From contig JAUKNK010000057.1 in NCBI GenBank assembly GCA_030765055.1, positions 1 to 64,000 on the forward strand: a stretch of DNA of 64,000 bases, given 5' to 3'. A program made the position numbers and the translations under genes. This DNA is from Mantis religiosa. Taxonomy: Eukaryota; Arthropoda; Insecta; Mantodea; Mantidae. The notes under the pieces were generated by a model. That model saw only the letters and a program-made list of their open reading frames with translations. It was not told the DNA's origin and did no database searches. Of the stretch, positions 22,830-36,700 are shown one piece after another (within the stretch, counting starts at the first letter, position 1; every line of letters starts with the position of its first letter).

Positions 22830-22998
22830 TCAGATACGAGAGACCCTAGTGGTTCACCGGGAACATATATGAGCTGATTGGAAAATTTAATGTCAGGACG
22901 GCAAGTTCGCCATGGTAGCCCAATGGGTAAGAGCGACTGCTGGGAAATCAGGAGATCCATGGTTCAAATCCCTGACATGACATTGAATTTTTTAGTTT
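22830..22998 (+). mobile_element. tRNA-derived SINE-like element (copy 1)
   Basis: This is homologous to the arms of the palindromic pair at 19929-20209. Shared segments in order are AGTGGTTCACCGGGAA (AGTGGTCTACCAGGAA in the pair), GGAAAATTTAATGTCA, the tRNA-like body, and CATTGAATTTTTTAG at the 3' end. The tRNA-like body keeps plausible D and T arms and an imperfect acceptor pairing (GCCATGG with ACATGAC). The tail is T-rich rather than poly(A). The 5' and 3' limits are estimated from the shared sequence. Confidence 0.75.
22916..22971 (+). promoter_or_regulatory. RNA polymerase III type 2 internal promoter (A and B boxes)
   Basis: TAGCCCAATGGG at 22916-22927 fits the A-box consensus TRGYNNARNNG, and GGTTCAAATCC at 22961-22971 fits the B-box consensus GGTTCRANNCC exactly. 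Their spacing is typical of tRNA genes and SINEs. The body is too diverged to be a working tRNA, so this marks SINE ancestry and possibly residual transcription. Confidence 0.7.
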
Positions 22999-23415
22999 AA
23001 AATTAAATTTTATAACTTTGCTTCAAAATGCAGAAAAAATCTAGTCTTCACTAACGCCTTATGTCTGACTGAACCAAACTTCATTTATAAGCAAACACAA
23101 ACCCTCAAATTTCTAAATTGATCTTCGCTGCTCTTGTGTATGGAGTTTGCTGTAGACTGCTGACACTTTCTTGTGGAAAGAACAATCCCAAATGTACACT
23201 ATTCATTGAAACCAGACCATTAAGGCAATTTTTACTCTCATATGTGTCTTTAGTGGTGCAAAATTAGTTTGCTTATTTTGTTTCTGTAATTTTGGTAAGT
23301 GTAATTGATAATGAAGCAATGCAATAAGCTGTTGTATAGATAAGGGCATGCTGCCTTTCATTTGTCTTGGGAGAACAGGTATTCTACATTTGAAGGTCTA
23401 CTTGCTCAATATTTC
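22999..23415. other. AT-rich stretch, nothing recognised (copy 1)
   Basis: This is the spacer between the third SINE and the minisatellite. No open frame, RNA gene or repeat was recognised on either strand. The minisatellite starts abruptly after CAATATTTC. Confidence 0.6.
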
Positions 23416-24700
23416 AAAAGTCACTAAAAAGTCACTAGAAAACACGCTAAAAGTCACTAAAAAGTCAATAGAAAACACGCTAGAAGTTACTAAAGGTCAC
23501 TAGAAAACACGCTTAAAGTTACTAAAAGTCACCAGAAAACACGCTAAAAGTCACTAAAAAGTCACTAGAAAACACGCTAAAAGTTACCAAAAAGTCACTA
23601 GAAAACACGCTAAAAATTACTAAAAGTCACTAGAAAACACGCTAAAAGTCACTAAAAAGTCACTAGAAAACACCCTAAAAGTTGCTAAAAAGTCACTAGA
23701 AAACCCGCTAAAAGTCACTAAATAGTCACCAGAAAACACGCGAGAAGTTACTAAAAGTCACCAGAAAACACGCTAAAAGTTACTAAAAAGTTACTAGAAA
23801 ACACGCTAAATGTCACTAAAAAGTCACTAGAAAACACGCTTAAAGTTACTAAAAGTCACTAGAAAACACGCTAAAAGTTACTAAAAGTCACGGGAAAACA
23901 CGCTAAAAGTCACTAAAAAGTCACTAGAAAACACGCTAAAAGTCACTAAAAAGTCACCAGAAAACACGCTAAAAGTCACTAAAAAGTCACTAGAAAACAA
24001 GCTATAAGTGACCAAAAAGTCACTAGAAAACACGCTAAAAGTCACTAAAAAGTCAATAGAAAACACGCTAAAAGTCACTAAAAAGTCACCAGAAAACACA
24101 CTAAAAATTATTAAAAAGTCACCAGAAAACACGCTAAAAGTCACTAAAAAGTCACTAGAAAACACGCTAAAAGTCTCTAAAAAGTCACTAGAAAACACGG
24201 TAAAGGTCACTAAAAGTCACTAGAAAACACGCTAAAAGTCACTAAAAAGTCACCAGAAAACACGCTAAAAGTTACTAAAAAGTCACCAGAAAACACGCTA
24301 AAAGTCACTAAAAAGTCACTAGAAAACAAGCTAAAAGTTACTAAAAAGTCACTAGAAAACACGCTAAAAGTTACTAAAAGTCACTAGAACACACGCTAAA
24401 AGTCACTCAAAAGTCACAAGAAAACACGCTGAAAGTTACCAGAAAACACGCTTAAAGTTACTAAAAAGTCACTAGAAAACCCGCTAAAAGTCACAAAAAA
24501 GTCACTAGAAAACACGCTAAAGTTACTAAAAGTCTCTAGAAAACCCGCTAAAAGTCACTCAAAAGTCACTAGAAAACAAGCTAAAGGTTACTAAAAGTCA
24601 CCAGTAAACACTCTAAAGGTTACTAAAAAGTCACTAGAAAACACGCTAAAAGTCACCAAAAAACAGTAGAAAACATGCTAAAAGTTACTAAAAGTCACTA
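23416..24700. repeat. 33-bp minisatellite, 11-bp modular (copy 1)
   Basis: There are about 39 copies of a 33-bp unit that divides into three 11-bp modules: GTCACTAAAAA, GTCACTAGAAA and ACACGCTAAAA. Common variants swap GTTAC for GTCAC, CACCAG for CACTAG, or lose 2 bp of the A run (31-bp units). Because 33 is divisible by three, runs without indels stay open on both strands and give periodic frames at 24008-24223 (+) and 23881-24210 (-). These are products of the repeat, not genes. The array abuts the next unit's satellite with shared CTAG. Confidence 0.95.
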
Positions 24701-27700
24701 GACGAGCTCCTAGTTAAACCTAGATGAGCTACTAGGTAGTCCTAGATGAGTTCCTAGATAGTCCTAGACGAGCTCCTAAATAGTCCTAGACGAGCTCCTA
24801 GATAAATCTAGATGAGCTCCTAGATAGTCCTAAATGAACTCCTAGGTAGTCCTAGATGAGCTCCTAGATAGTCCTAGACGAGCTCCTAGATAAACCTTTA
24901 TGAGCTCCTAGATAAACCTAGATGAGCTCCTAGATAAACCTAGATGAGCCCCTAGATAGTATAAATGAGCTCCTAGATAGTCCTAGATGAGCTCCTAGAT
25001 TGTCCTAAATGAGCTCCTGGATCGTCCTAGATGAGCTCATAGATAATCCTAGAGGAGCTCCTAGATAGTCCTAGATGAGCTCCTAGATAAACAGAGATGA
25101 GCTCCTAGATAGTCAAAGATGAGCTCCTAGGTAAACATAGATGAGCTCCTAGATATTCCTAGATGAGCTCCTAGATAAACCGAGATGAGCTCCTAGACAG
25201 TCCTAGATGAGCTCCTAGATAAACCTAGATGAGCTCCTAGATAAACCTAGATGAGCTCCTAGATAGTCCTAGATGAGCTCATAGATATTCCTGGATGAGC
25301 TCCTAGATAAACCGAGATGAGCTCCTAGATAGTCCTTGATGAGCTCCTAGACAGTCCTAGATGAGCTCCTAGATAAACCTAGATGAGCTCCTAGATAGTC
25401 CTAGATGATCTCCTAGATAAACCTAGACGAGCTCCTAGATAATCCTAGATGAGCTCCTAGATCACCCTAGATGAGCTCCTAGATAAACCTAGATGAGCTC
25501 CTAGATAAACCTAGATCAGCTCCTATATAAACCTAGATGAGCTACTAGATAGTCCTAGATGAGCTCCTAGATAGTCCTAGATGAGCTCCTAGATAAACCT
25601 AGATGAGCTCCTATATAAACCTAGATGAGCTCATAGATAAACCTAGATCAGCTCCTATATAAACTTAGATGAGCCCCTTGATAAACCTAGATAAGCTCCT
25701 AGATAGTCCTAGACGAGCTCCTAAATAAGCCTAGGTGAGCTACTAGATAGTCCTAGATGAGTTGCCAGATGGTCCTAGATGAGCTCCTAGATAGTCCTAG
25801 ATGAGTTCCTAGATAAACCTATATGAGCTCCTAGATAGTCCTAGATGAGCTCCTAGATAGTCCTAGATGAGCTCCTAGATAAACCTAGATGAGCTCCTAT
25901 ATAAACCTAGATGAGCTCATAGATAAACCTAGATCAGCTCCTATATAAACCTAGATGAGCTCCTATATAAACTTAGATGAGCCCCTTGATAAACCTAGAT
26001 GAGCTCCTAGATAGTCCTAGACGAGCTCCTAAATAAGCCTAGGTGAGCTACTAGATAGTCCTAGATGAGTTGCCAGATGGTCCTAGATGAGCTCCTAGAT
26101 AGTCCTAGATGAGTTCCTAGATAAACCTATATGAGCTCCTAGATAGTCCTAGATGAGCTCCTAGATAGTCCTAGATGAGCTCCTAGATAAACCTAGAAGA
26201 GCTCCTAGATATTCCTAGATGAGCTCCTAGATAGTCCTAGTTGAGCTCCTAGATTGTCCTAGACGAGCTCCTAGATAGTCCTAGACGAGCTCCTAGAAAA
26301 TCATAGATGAGCTCCTAGGTAATCTTTGGTGAGCTCTTAGATAAACCTAGATGAGCTCCTAGATAATCCTAGATGAGCTCCTAGATATTCCTAGATGAGC
26401 TCCTAGATAAACCGAGATGAGCTCCTAGATAGTCCTAGATGAGCTCCTAGATAAACCTAGATGAGCTCCTAGATAAACCTTGATAAGTTCATAGATAAAC
26501 CTAGATGAGCTCCTAGATAGTCCCAGATGAGCTCCTAGACAAACCTAGATCAGATCCTAGATAAACCTAGATGAGCTGCTAGATAATCCTAGATGAGCTC
26601 ATAGATAAACCTATATGAGCCCCTAGATAGTCCTAGACGAGCTCTTAGATCAACCTAGATGAGCTCCTAGATAGTCCTAGGTGAGCTCCTAGATATTCCT
26701 AGACGAGCTCCTAGATAGTCCTAGATGAGCTCCTAGATAGTGCAAGATGAGCTCCTAGATAGTCCTAGATTATTTCCTAGATAGTCCTAGACGAGCTCCT
26801 AGATAGTCCTAGCCGAGCTCCTAGATAAACCTAGATGAGCTCCTAGATAGTCCTAGATGAGCTCCTAGATAGTCCTAGATGAGCTCCTAGATAAACCTAG
26901 ATTAGCTCCTAGATAAACCTAGATGAGCTCATAGATAAACCTAGATGAGCTCCTAGATAGTCCCAGATGAGCTCCTCGACAAACCTAGATCAGATTCTAG
27001 ATAAATATAGATGAGCTGCTAGATAATCCTTGATGAGCTCCTAGATAAACCTTGATGAGCTCCTAGATAGTCCTAGACGAGCTCATAGATCAACCTAGAT
27101 GAGCTCCTAGATAGTCCTAGATGAGCTCCTAGTTAGTCCTAGACGAGCTCCTAGATAAACCTAGAAGAGCTACTAGATAGTCCGAGATGAGTTCCTAGAT
27201 AGTCCCAGATGACCTCCTAGATAGTCCTAGATGATCTCCTAGATAAACCTAGATGAGCTCCTAGATAGTCCTAGATGAGTTCCTAGATAGTCCTAGACGA
27301 GCTCCTAGATAGTCCTAGATGAGCTCCTAGATAGTCCTAGATGAGCTCCTAGATAGTCCTAGACGAGTGCCTAGATAAACCTAGATAGGCTACTAGATAG
27401 TCCTAGATGAGTTCCTAGATAGTCATAGACGAGCTCCTAGATAGTCCTAGATGAGCTCCTAGATAAACCTAGATGAGCTCCTAGATAGTCCTAGACGAGC
27501 TCCTAGATAAACCTAGATGAGCTCCTAGATAGTTCTAGATGAGCTCCTAGATAGTCCTAGATGAGCTTCTACATAGTCCTAGACCAGCTCCTAGATAAAC
27601 CTTGATGAGCTCCTAGATAATCCTAGACGAGCTCCTAGAAAAAACTTAGATGAGCTCCTAGATAGTCCTAGATGAGCTCCTATATAAACCTAGATGAGCT

Positions 27701-30700
27701 ACAAGATAGTTCTAGATGAGCTCCTAGATAGTCCTAGATGAGCTCCTAGATAGTCCTAGATGAGCTCCTAGATAAACCTAGATGAGCTCCTAGATAAACC
27801 TAGATTAGCTCATAGATAAAACTAGATGAGCTCCTAGATAATCCTAGATGAGGTCCTAGATAAACCAAGATGAGCTGCTAGATAAACCTAGATGAGATCC
27901 TAGATAAACCTAGATGAGCTGCTAGATTGTCCAAGACCAGCTCCTAGATAAACCTAGATGAGCTCCTAGATAGTCCTAGACGAGCTCCTAGATCAACCTA
28001 GATGAGCTCCTAGATAGTCCTAGATGAGCTCCTAGATAAACCTAGATGAGCTCCTAGATAGTCCAGGACGAGCTCCTAGATAAACCTAGATGAGCTACTA
28101 GATAGTCCTAGATAAGTTCCTAGATAGTCCTAGATGAGCTCCTAGATAGTCCTAGATGGGCTCCTAGATAAACCTAGATGAGCTCCTAGATATTCCTAGA
28201 AGAGCTCCTACATAGTCCTAGATGAGTTCCTAGATAGTCCTAGACGAGCTCCTAGATAGTCCTAGACGAGCTCCTAGGTAATCCTAGATGAGCTCCTAGA
28301 TAATCCTAGATGAGCTCCTAGATAAACCTAAATGAGCTCCTAGATAAACCTAAATGAGCTCCTAGATAGTCCTAGATCAGCTCCTAGATAAACCTAGATG
28401 AGCTCCTAGATATTCCTAGAAGAGCTCCTACAAAGTCCTAGATGAGTTCCTAGATAGTCCTAGACGAGCTCCAAATAGGCCTAGACGAGCTCCTAGATAA
28501 TCCTAGATGAGCTCCTAGATAATCATAGATGAGCTCCTAGATAATCCTAGATGAGCTCCTAGATAAACTTAGATGACCTGCTAGATAATCCTAGATGAGC
28601 TCCTAGATATTCCTAGATGAGCTACTAGATAGTCCTAGATGAGTTGCCAGATAGTCCTAGATGAGCTCCTAGATAGTCCTAGATGAGCTCCTAGATAAAC
28701 CTATATGAGCTCCTAGATAGTCCTAGATGAGCTCCTAGATAGTCCTAGATGAGCTCCTAGATAAACCTAGAAGAGCTCCTAGATATTCCTAGATGAGCTC
28801 CTAGATAGTCCTAGTTGAGCTCCTAGATTGTCCTAGACGAGCTCCTAGATAGTCCTAGACGAGCTCCTAGAAAATCATAGATGAGCTCCTAGGTAATCTT
28901 TGGTGAGCTCTTAGATAAACCTAGATGAGCTCCTAGATAATCCTAGATGAGCTCCTAGATATTCCTAGATGAGCTCCTAGATAAACCGAGATGAGCTCCT
29001 AGATAGTCCTAGATGAGCTCCTAGATAAACCTAGATGAGCTCCTAGATAAACCTAGATAAGTTCATAGATAAACCTAGATGAGCTCCTAGATAGTCACAG
29101 ATGAGCTCCTAGACAAACCTAGATCAGATCCTAGATAAACCTAGATGAGCTGCTAGATAATCCTAGATGAGCTCATAGATAAACCTATATGAGCCCCTAG
29201 ATAGTCCTAGACCAGCTCTTAGATCAACCTAGATGAGCTCCTAGATAGTCCTAGATGAGCTCCTAGATATTCCTAGACGAGCTCCTAGATAGTCCTAGAT
29301 GAGCTCCTAGATAGTGCAAGATGAGCTCCTAGATAGTCCTAGATTATTTCCTAGATAGTCCTAGACGAGCTCCTAGATAGTCCTAGCCGAGCTCCTAGAT
29401 AAACCTAGATGAGCTCCTAGATAGTCCTAGATGAGCTCCTAGATAGTCCTAGATGAGCTCCTAGATAAACCTAGATTAGCTCCTAGATAAACCTAGATGA
29501 GCTCATAGATAAACCTAGATGAGCTCCTAGATAGTCCCAGATGAGCTCCTCGACAAACCTAGATCAGATTCTAGATAAATATAGATGAGCTGCTAGATAA
29601 TCCTTGATGAGCTCCTAGATAAACCTAGATGAGCTCCTAGATAGTCCTAGACGAGCTCATAGATCAACCTAGATGAGCTCCTAGATAGTCCTAGATGAGC
29701 TCCTAGTTAGTCCTAGACGAGCCCCTAGATAAACCTAGAAGAGCTACTAGATAGTCCGAGATGAGTTCCTAGATAGTCCCAGATGACCTCCTAGATAGTC
29801 CTAGATGATCTCCTAGATAAGCCTAGATGAGCTCCTAGATAGTCCTAGATGAGTTCCTAGATAGTCCTAGACGAGCTCCTAGATAGTCCTAGATGAGCTC
29901 CTAGATAGTCCTAGATGAGCTCCTAGATAGTCCTAGACGAGTGCTTAGATAAACCTAGATAGGCTACTAGATAGTCCTAGATGAGTTCCTAGATAGTCAT
30001 AGACGAGCTCCTAGATAGTCCTAGATGAGCTCCTAGATAAACCTAGATGAGCTCCTAGATAGTCCTAGACGAGCTCCTAGATAAACCTAGATGAGCTCCT
30101 AGATAGTTCTAGATGAGCTCCTAGATAGTCCTAGATGAGCTTCTACATAGTCCTAGACGAGCTCCTAGATAAACCTTGATGAGCTCCTAGATAATCCTAG
30201 ACGAGCTCCTAGAAAAAACTTAGATGAGCTCCTAGATAGTCCTAGATGAGCTCCTATATAAACCTAGATGAGCTACAAGATAGTTCTAGATGAGCTCCTA
30301 GATAGTCCTAGATGAGCTCCTAGATAGTCCTAGATGAGCTCCTAGATAAACCTAGATGAGCTCCTAGATAAACCTAGATTAGCTCATAGATAAAACTAGA
30401 TGAGCTCCTAGATAATCCTAGATGAGGTCCTAGATAAACCAAGATGAGCTGCTAGATAAACCTAGATGAGATCCTAGATAAACCTAGATGAGCTGCTAGA
30501 TTGTCCAAGACGAGCTCCTAGATAAACCTAGATGAGCTCCTAGATAGTCCTAGACGAGCTCCTAGATCAACCTAGATGAGCTCCTAGATAGTCCTAGATG
30601 AGCTCCTAGATAAACCTAGATGAGCTCCTAGATAGTCCAGGACGAGCTCCTAGATAAACCTAGATGAGCTACTAGATAGTCCTAGATAAGTTCCTAGATA

Positions 30701-33700
30701 GTCCTAGATGAGCTCCTAGATAGTCCTAGATGGGCTCCTAGATAAACCTAGATGAGCTCCTAGATATTCCTAGAAGAGCTCCTACATAGTCCTAGATGAG
30801 TTCCTAGATAGTCCTAGACGAGCTCCTAGATAGTCCTAGACGAGCTCCTAGGTAATCCTAGATGAGCTCCTAGATAATCCTAGATGAGCTCCTAGATAAA
30901 CCTAAATGAGCTCCTAGATAGTCCTAGATCAGCTCCTAGATAAACCTAGATGAGCTCCTAGATATTCCTAGAAGAGCTCCTACAAAGTCCTAGATGAGTT
31001 CCTAGATAGTCCTAGACGAGCTCCTAGATAGGCCTAGACGAGCTCCTAGATAATCCTAGACGAGCTCCTAGATAATCATAGATGAGCTCCTAGATAAACC
31101 TAGATGAGCTCCTAGATAAACTTAGATGACCTCCTAGATAATCCTAGATGAGCTCCTAGATATTCCTAGATGAGCTCCTAGATAAACAGAGATGAGCGCC
31201 TAGATAGTCCTAGATGAGCTCCTAGATAAACCTACATGAGCTCATAGATAAATCTACATGAGCTCATAGATAAACCTAGATGAGCTCCTATATAGTCCCA
31301 GATGAGCTCATAGACAAACCTAGATCAGATCCTAGATAAACCTAGATGAGCTGCTAGATAGTCCCAGATGAGCTCCTAGATAAACCTAGATGAGCCCCTA
31401 GATAATCCTAGATGAGCTCCTAGATATTCCTAGAAGAGCTCCTAGATAAACAGAGATGAGCTCCTAGATACTTAGATGTGCTCCTAGATAATCCTAGATG
31501 AGCTCCTAAGTAGTCCTAGACGAGCTCCTAGATAAACCTAGATGACCTCCTAGATAGTCCTAGACGAGCTCCTAGATAGTCCTACATGAGCTCCTAGATA
31601 AACCTAGTTGAGCTCCTAGATAGTCCTAGACGAGCTCCTAGATAAACCTAGATGAGCTCCTAGATAGTCCTAGACGAGCTCCTAGATAGGCCTAGACGAG
31701 CTCCTAGATAATCCTAGATGAGCTCCTAGATAATCATAGATGAGCTCCTAGATAATCTTAGATGAGCTAATAGATAAACTTAGATGACCTCCTAGATAAT
31801 CCTAGATGAGCTCCTAGATATTCCTAGATGAGCTCCTAGATAAACAGAGATGAGCGCGTAGATAGTCCTAGATGAGCTCCTAGATAAACCTACATGAGCT
31901 CATAGATAAATCTACATGTGCTCATAGATAAACCTAGATGAGCTCCTATATAGTCCCAGATAAGCTCCTAGACAAACCTAGATCAGATCCTAGATAAACC
32001 TAGATGAGCTGCTAGATAGTCCCAGATGAGCTCCTAGATAAACCTAGATGAGCTCCTAGATAATCCTAGATGAGCTCCTAGATATTCCTAGAAGAGCTCC
32101 TAGATAAACAGAGATGAGCTCCTAGATAGTCAGATGTGCTCCTAGATAATCCTAGATGAGCTCCTAAGTAGTCCTAGACGAGCTCCTAGATAAACCTAGA
32201 TGAGCTCCTAGATAGTCCTAGACGAGCTCCTAGATAGTCCTACATGAGCTCCTAGATAAACCTAGATGAGCTCCTAGATAGTCCTAGACGAGCTCCTAGA
32301 TAAACCTAGATGAGCTCCTATATAGTCCTAGACGAGCTCCTAGATCAACCCAGATGAGCTCCTAGATAGTCCTAGATGAGCTCCTAGATAAAACTAGATG
32401 AGCTCCTAGATAGTCCTAGACGAGCTCCTAGATAGTCCTAGACGAGCTACTAGATAATCCTAGATGAGCTCCTAGATAATCCTAGATGAGCTCCTAGATA
32501 GTCCTAGACGAGCTCCTAGATAAACGTAGATGAGCTCCTAGATAGTCCTAGACGAGCTCCTAGATCAACCTAGATGAGCTCCTAGATAGTCATAGATGAG
32601 CTCCTAGATAAACCTAGATGAGCTCCTAGATAGTCCTAGACGAGCCCCTGGATAAACCTAAATAAGCTCCTATGTAGTCCTAGATAAGCTCCTAGATAAA
32701 CCTAGATAAGCTCCTATATAGTCCTAGATGAGCTCCTAGAAAAACCTAGATGAGCTCCTATAAAGTCCTAGATAAGATCCTAGATAAACATAGATGAGCT
32801 CCTATATAGTCCTAGATAAGCTCCTAGATAAACCTAGATAAGCTCCTAGATAAACCTAGATAAGCTCCTATATAGTCCTAGATAAGCTCCTAGATAAACC
32901 TAGATAAGCTCCTAGATAGTCCCAGATGAGCTCCTAGACAAACCTAGATCAGATCCTAGATAAACCTAGATGAGCTGCTAGATAGTCCTAGATGAGCTCC
33001 TAGATAATCCTAGATGAGCTCCTAGATAGTCCTAGACGAGCTCCTAGATAAAACTAGATGAGCTCCTAGATAGTCCTAGACGAGCTCCTAGATCAACCTA
33101 GATGAGCTCCTAGATAGTCCTAGATGAGCTCCTAGATAAACCTAGATGAGCTCCTAGATAGTCCTAGACGAGCTCCTAGATAGTCCTAGACGAGCTCCTA
33201 TATAAACCTAGATGAGCTCCTAGATAGTCCTAGACGAGCTCCTATATCAACCTAGATGAGCTCCTAGATAGTCCTAGATGAGCTCCTAGATAAACCTAGA
33301 TGAGCTCGTGGATAGTCCTAGACGAGCTCGTGGATAGTCCTAGACGAGCTCCTAGATAGTCCTAGACGAGCTCCTAGATAAACCTAGATGAGCTCCTAGA
33401 TAGTCCTAGCCGAGCTCCTAGATCAACCTATATGAGCTCCTAGATAGTCCTAGACGAGCTCCTGGATAAACCTAGATGAGCTCCTAGATAGTCCTAGACG
33501 AGGTCCTAGATAAACCTAGATGAGCTCCTAGATAAACCTAGATGAGCTCCTAGATAGTCCTAGACGAGCTCCTAGATCAACCTAGATGAGCTCCTAGATA
33601 GTCCTAGACGAGCTCCTGGATAAACCTAGATGAGCTCCTAGATAGTCCTAGACGAGCTCCTAGATCAACCTAGATGAGCTCCTAGATAAACCTAGATGAG

Positions 33701-36700
33701 CTCCTAGATAAACCTAGATGAGCTCCTAGATAGTCCTAGACGAGCTCCTAGATAAACCTAGATGAGCTCCTGGATAAACCTAGATGAGCTCCTAGATAGT
33801 CCTCAACGAGCTCCTAGATAAACCTAGGTGAGATCCTAGATAGTCCTAGATGAGCTCCTAGATAAACCTAGATGAGCTCCTAGATAGTCCTAGACGAGCT
33901 CCTGGATAAACATAGATAAGCTCCTATATAGTCCTAGATAAGCTCCTATTTAAACCTAGATAAGCTCCTATATAGTCCTAGATGAGCTCCTAGAAAAACC
34001 TAGATGAGCTCCTATATAGTCCAAAATAAGCTCCTAGATAAACATAGATGAGCTCCTATATAGTCCTAGATAAGCTCCTAGATAAACCTAGATAAGCTCC
34101 TATATAGTCCTAGATAAGCTCCTAGATAAACATAGATAAGCTCCTAGATAGTCCCAGATGAGCTCCTAGACAACCCTAGATCAGATCCTAGATAAACCTA
34201 GATGAGCTGCTAGATAGGCTCAGATGAGCTCCTAGATAAACCTAGATGAGCTCCTAGATAATCCTAGATGAGTTCCTAGATATTCCTGGATTAGCTCCTA
34301 GATAAACCGAGATGAGCTCCTAGATAGTCCTAGATGAGCTCCTAGATAATCCTAGACGAGCTCCTAGATAATCCTAGATGAGCTCTTAGATAATCCTAGA
34401 CGAGCTCCTGGATAAACCTAGATGAGCTCCTAGATAGTCCTAGACGAGCTCCTAGATCAACCTAGATGAGCTCCTAGATAGTCCTAGACGAGCTCCTAGA
34501 TAAACCTAGATGAGCTCCTAGATAGTCCTAGATGATCTCCTAGATAAACCTAGATGAGCTCCTAGATATTCCTAGATGAGCTCCTAGATAAACCTAGATG
34601 AGCTCCTAGATAGTCCTAGACGAGCTCCTAGATCAACCTAGATGAGCTCCTAGATAGTCCTAGATGAGATCCTAGATAAACCTAGATGAGCTCCTAGATA
34701 GTCCTAGTCGAGCTCCTGGATAAACCTAGATAAGCTCCTATATAGTCCTAGATAAGCTCCTAGATAAACCTAGATAATCTCCTATATAGTCCTAGATGAG
34801 CTCCTAGAAAAACCTAGATGAGCTCCTATGTAGTCCTAGATAAGCTCCTAGATAAACCTAGATAAGCTCCTATATAGTCCTAGATAAGCTCCTAGATAAA
34901 CCTAGATGAGCTCCTATATAGTCCTAGATAAGCTCCTATATAAACCTAGATAAGGTCCTATATAGTCCTAGATAAGCTCCTAGATAAACCTAGATAAGCT
35001 CCTATATAGTCCTAGATAAGCTCGTATATAGTCCTAGATAACCTCCTAGATAGTCCTAGATGAGCTCCTGGATAAACCTAGATAAGCTCCTATATAGTCC
35101 TAGATAAGCTCTTAGAAAAACCTAGATGAGCTCCTATATAGTCCTAGATAAGCTCCTAGATAAACCTAGATGAGCTCCTATATAGTCCTAGATAAGCTCC
35201 TAGACAAACCTAGATAAGCTCCTATATAGTCCTAGATAAGCTCCTAGATAAACCTAGATAAGCTCCTATATAGTCCTAGATGAGCTCCTAGAAAAACCTA
35301 GATGAGCTCCTATATAGTCCTAGATAAGCTCCTAGATAAACATAGATGAGCTCCTATATAGTCCTAGATAAGCTCCTAGATAAACCTAGATAAGCTCCTA
35401 TATAGTCCTAGATAAGCTCATAGATAAACCTAGATAAGCTCCTATATAGTCCTAGACGAGCTCCTAGATAATCCTAGATGAGCTCCTAGTTAATCCTAGA
35501 TGAGCTCCTAGATAATCCTAGACGAGCTCCTTGATAGTCCTAGAGGACCTCCTAGATAAACCTAGATGAGCTCCTAGATAGTCCTAGACGAGCTCCTAGA
35601 TCAACCTAGATGCGCTCCTAAATAGTCCTAGATGAGCTCCTTGATAAACCTAGATGAGCTCCTAGATAGTCCTAGATAGTCCCAGAGGAGCTCCCGGATA
35701 AACCTAGATAAGCTCCTATATAGTCCTAGATAAGCTCCTAGATAAACCTAGATAATCTCCTATATAGTCCTAGATGAGCTCCTAGAAAAACCTAGATGAG
35801 CTCCTATATAGTCCTTGATAAGCTCCTAGATGAACCTAGATGAGCTCCTATATAGTCCTAGATAAGCTCCTAGATAAACCTAGATAAGCTCCTATATAGT
35901 CCTAGATAAGCTCATAGATATACCTAGATAAGCTCCTATATAGTCCTAGATAAGCTCCTATATAGTCCCAGACTATCTCCTAGATAGTCCTAGACAAATC
36001 CTAGACAAGTCCTAGACAAGTCCTAGACAGTCCTACACTATCTCCTAGATAGTCCTAGACCAATTCTAGAAAGTCCTAGACAAATCCTAGACAAGTCCTA
36101 GACAAGTCCTAGATAGTCCTAGACTATCTCCTAGATAGTCTTAGACAAATCCTAGATAGTCCTAGACAAATCCTAGACAAGTCCTAGACAAGTCCTAGAT
36201 AGTCCTAGACTATCTCCTAGATAGTCCTAGACTATCTCCTATATAGTCCTAGACAAATCCTAGATAGTCCTAAACAAACTCCTTGATAGTCCTAGACTAC
36301 TCCTAGATAGTCCTAGACTATCTCCTAGATAGTCCTAGACAAATCCAAAATAGTCCTAGACAAATCCTAGACAAGTCCTAGATAGTCCTAGACTATCTCC
36401 TAGTTAGTCCTAGACTATCTCCTAGATAGTGCTAGACAAATCCTCGATAGTCCTAGACAAGTCCTAGATAGTCCTAGACTATCTCCTAGATAGTCCTAGA
36501 CTATCCCCAAGAAAGTCCTAGACAAATCCTAGATAGTCCTAAACAAACTCCTAGATAGTCCTAGACTATCTCCTAGATAGTCCTAGACAAATCCTGAATA
36601 GTCCTAGACAAATCCTAGACAAGTCCTAGGTAGTCCTAGACTATCTCCTAGATAGTCCTAGACTATCTCCTAGATAGTGCTAGACAAATCCTCGATAGTC

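Larger units (their letters stand above)
1..24700. repeat. Macro-repeat unit, copy 1 (about 24.6 kb; first 62 bp outside window)
   Basis: Base 1 corresponds to base 24763 of copy 2 and 49353 of copy 3, so this copy lacks only its first 62 bp. The order is CTAG satellite, CpG-rich domain, AT-rich domain, 33-bp minisatellite. The offset to copy 2 is 24762 bp at the left edge, 24586 bp from about position 875 to 19.79 kb, 24588 bp to about 22.6 kb and 24590 bp after that. These steps reflect a 176-bp segment missing from copy 2 and two 2-bp insertions in copy 2. No transposon-like ends or target-site duplications bound the unit; the boundary is simply minisatellite against satellite. Confidence 0.95.

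Noticed and set aside
22912..22985. Functional tRNA gene
   Set aside because: A and B boxes are good, but acceptor and anticodon stems are mispaired, no clear 7-base anticodon loop forms, and the flanks are shared with two other SINE copies.
23416..24700. CRISPR-like array
   Set aside because: There are no distinct spacers between conserved repeats; the whole 33-bp unit is repeated and split into 11-bp modules. No cas genes and a eukaryotic context.
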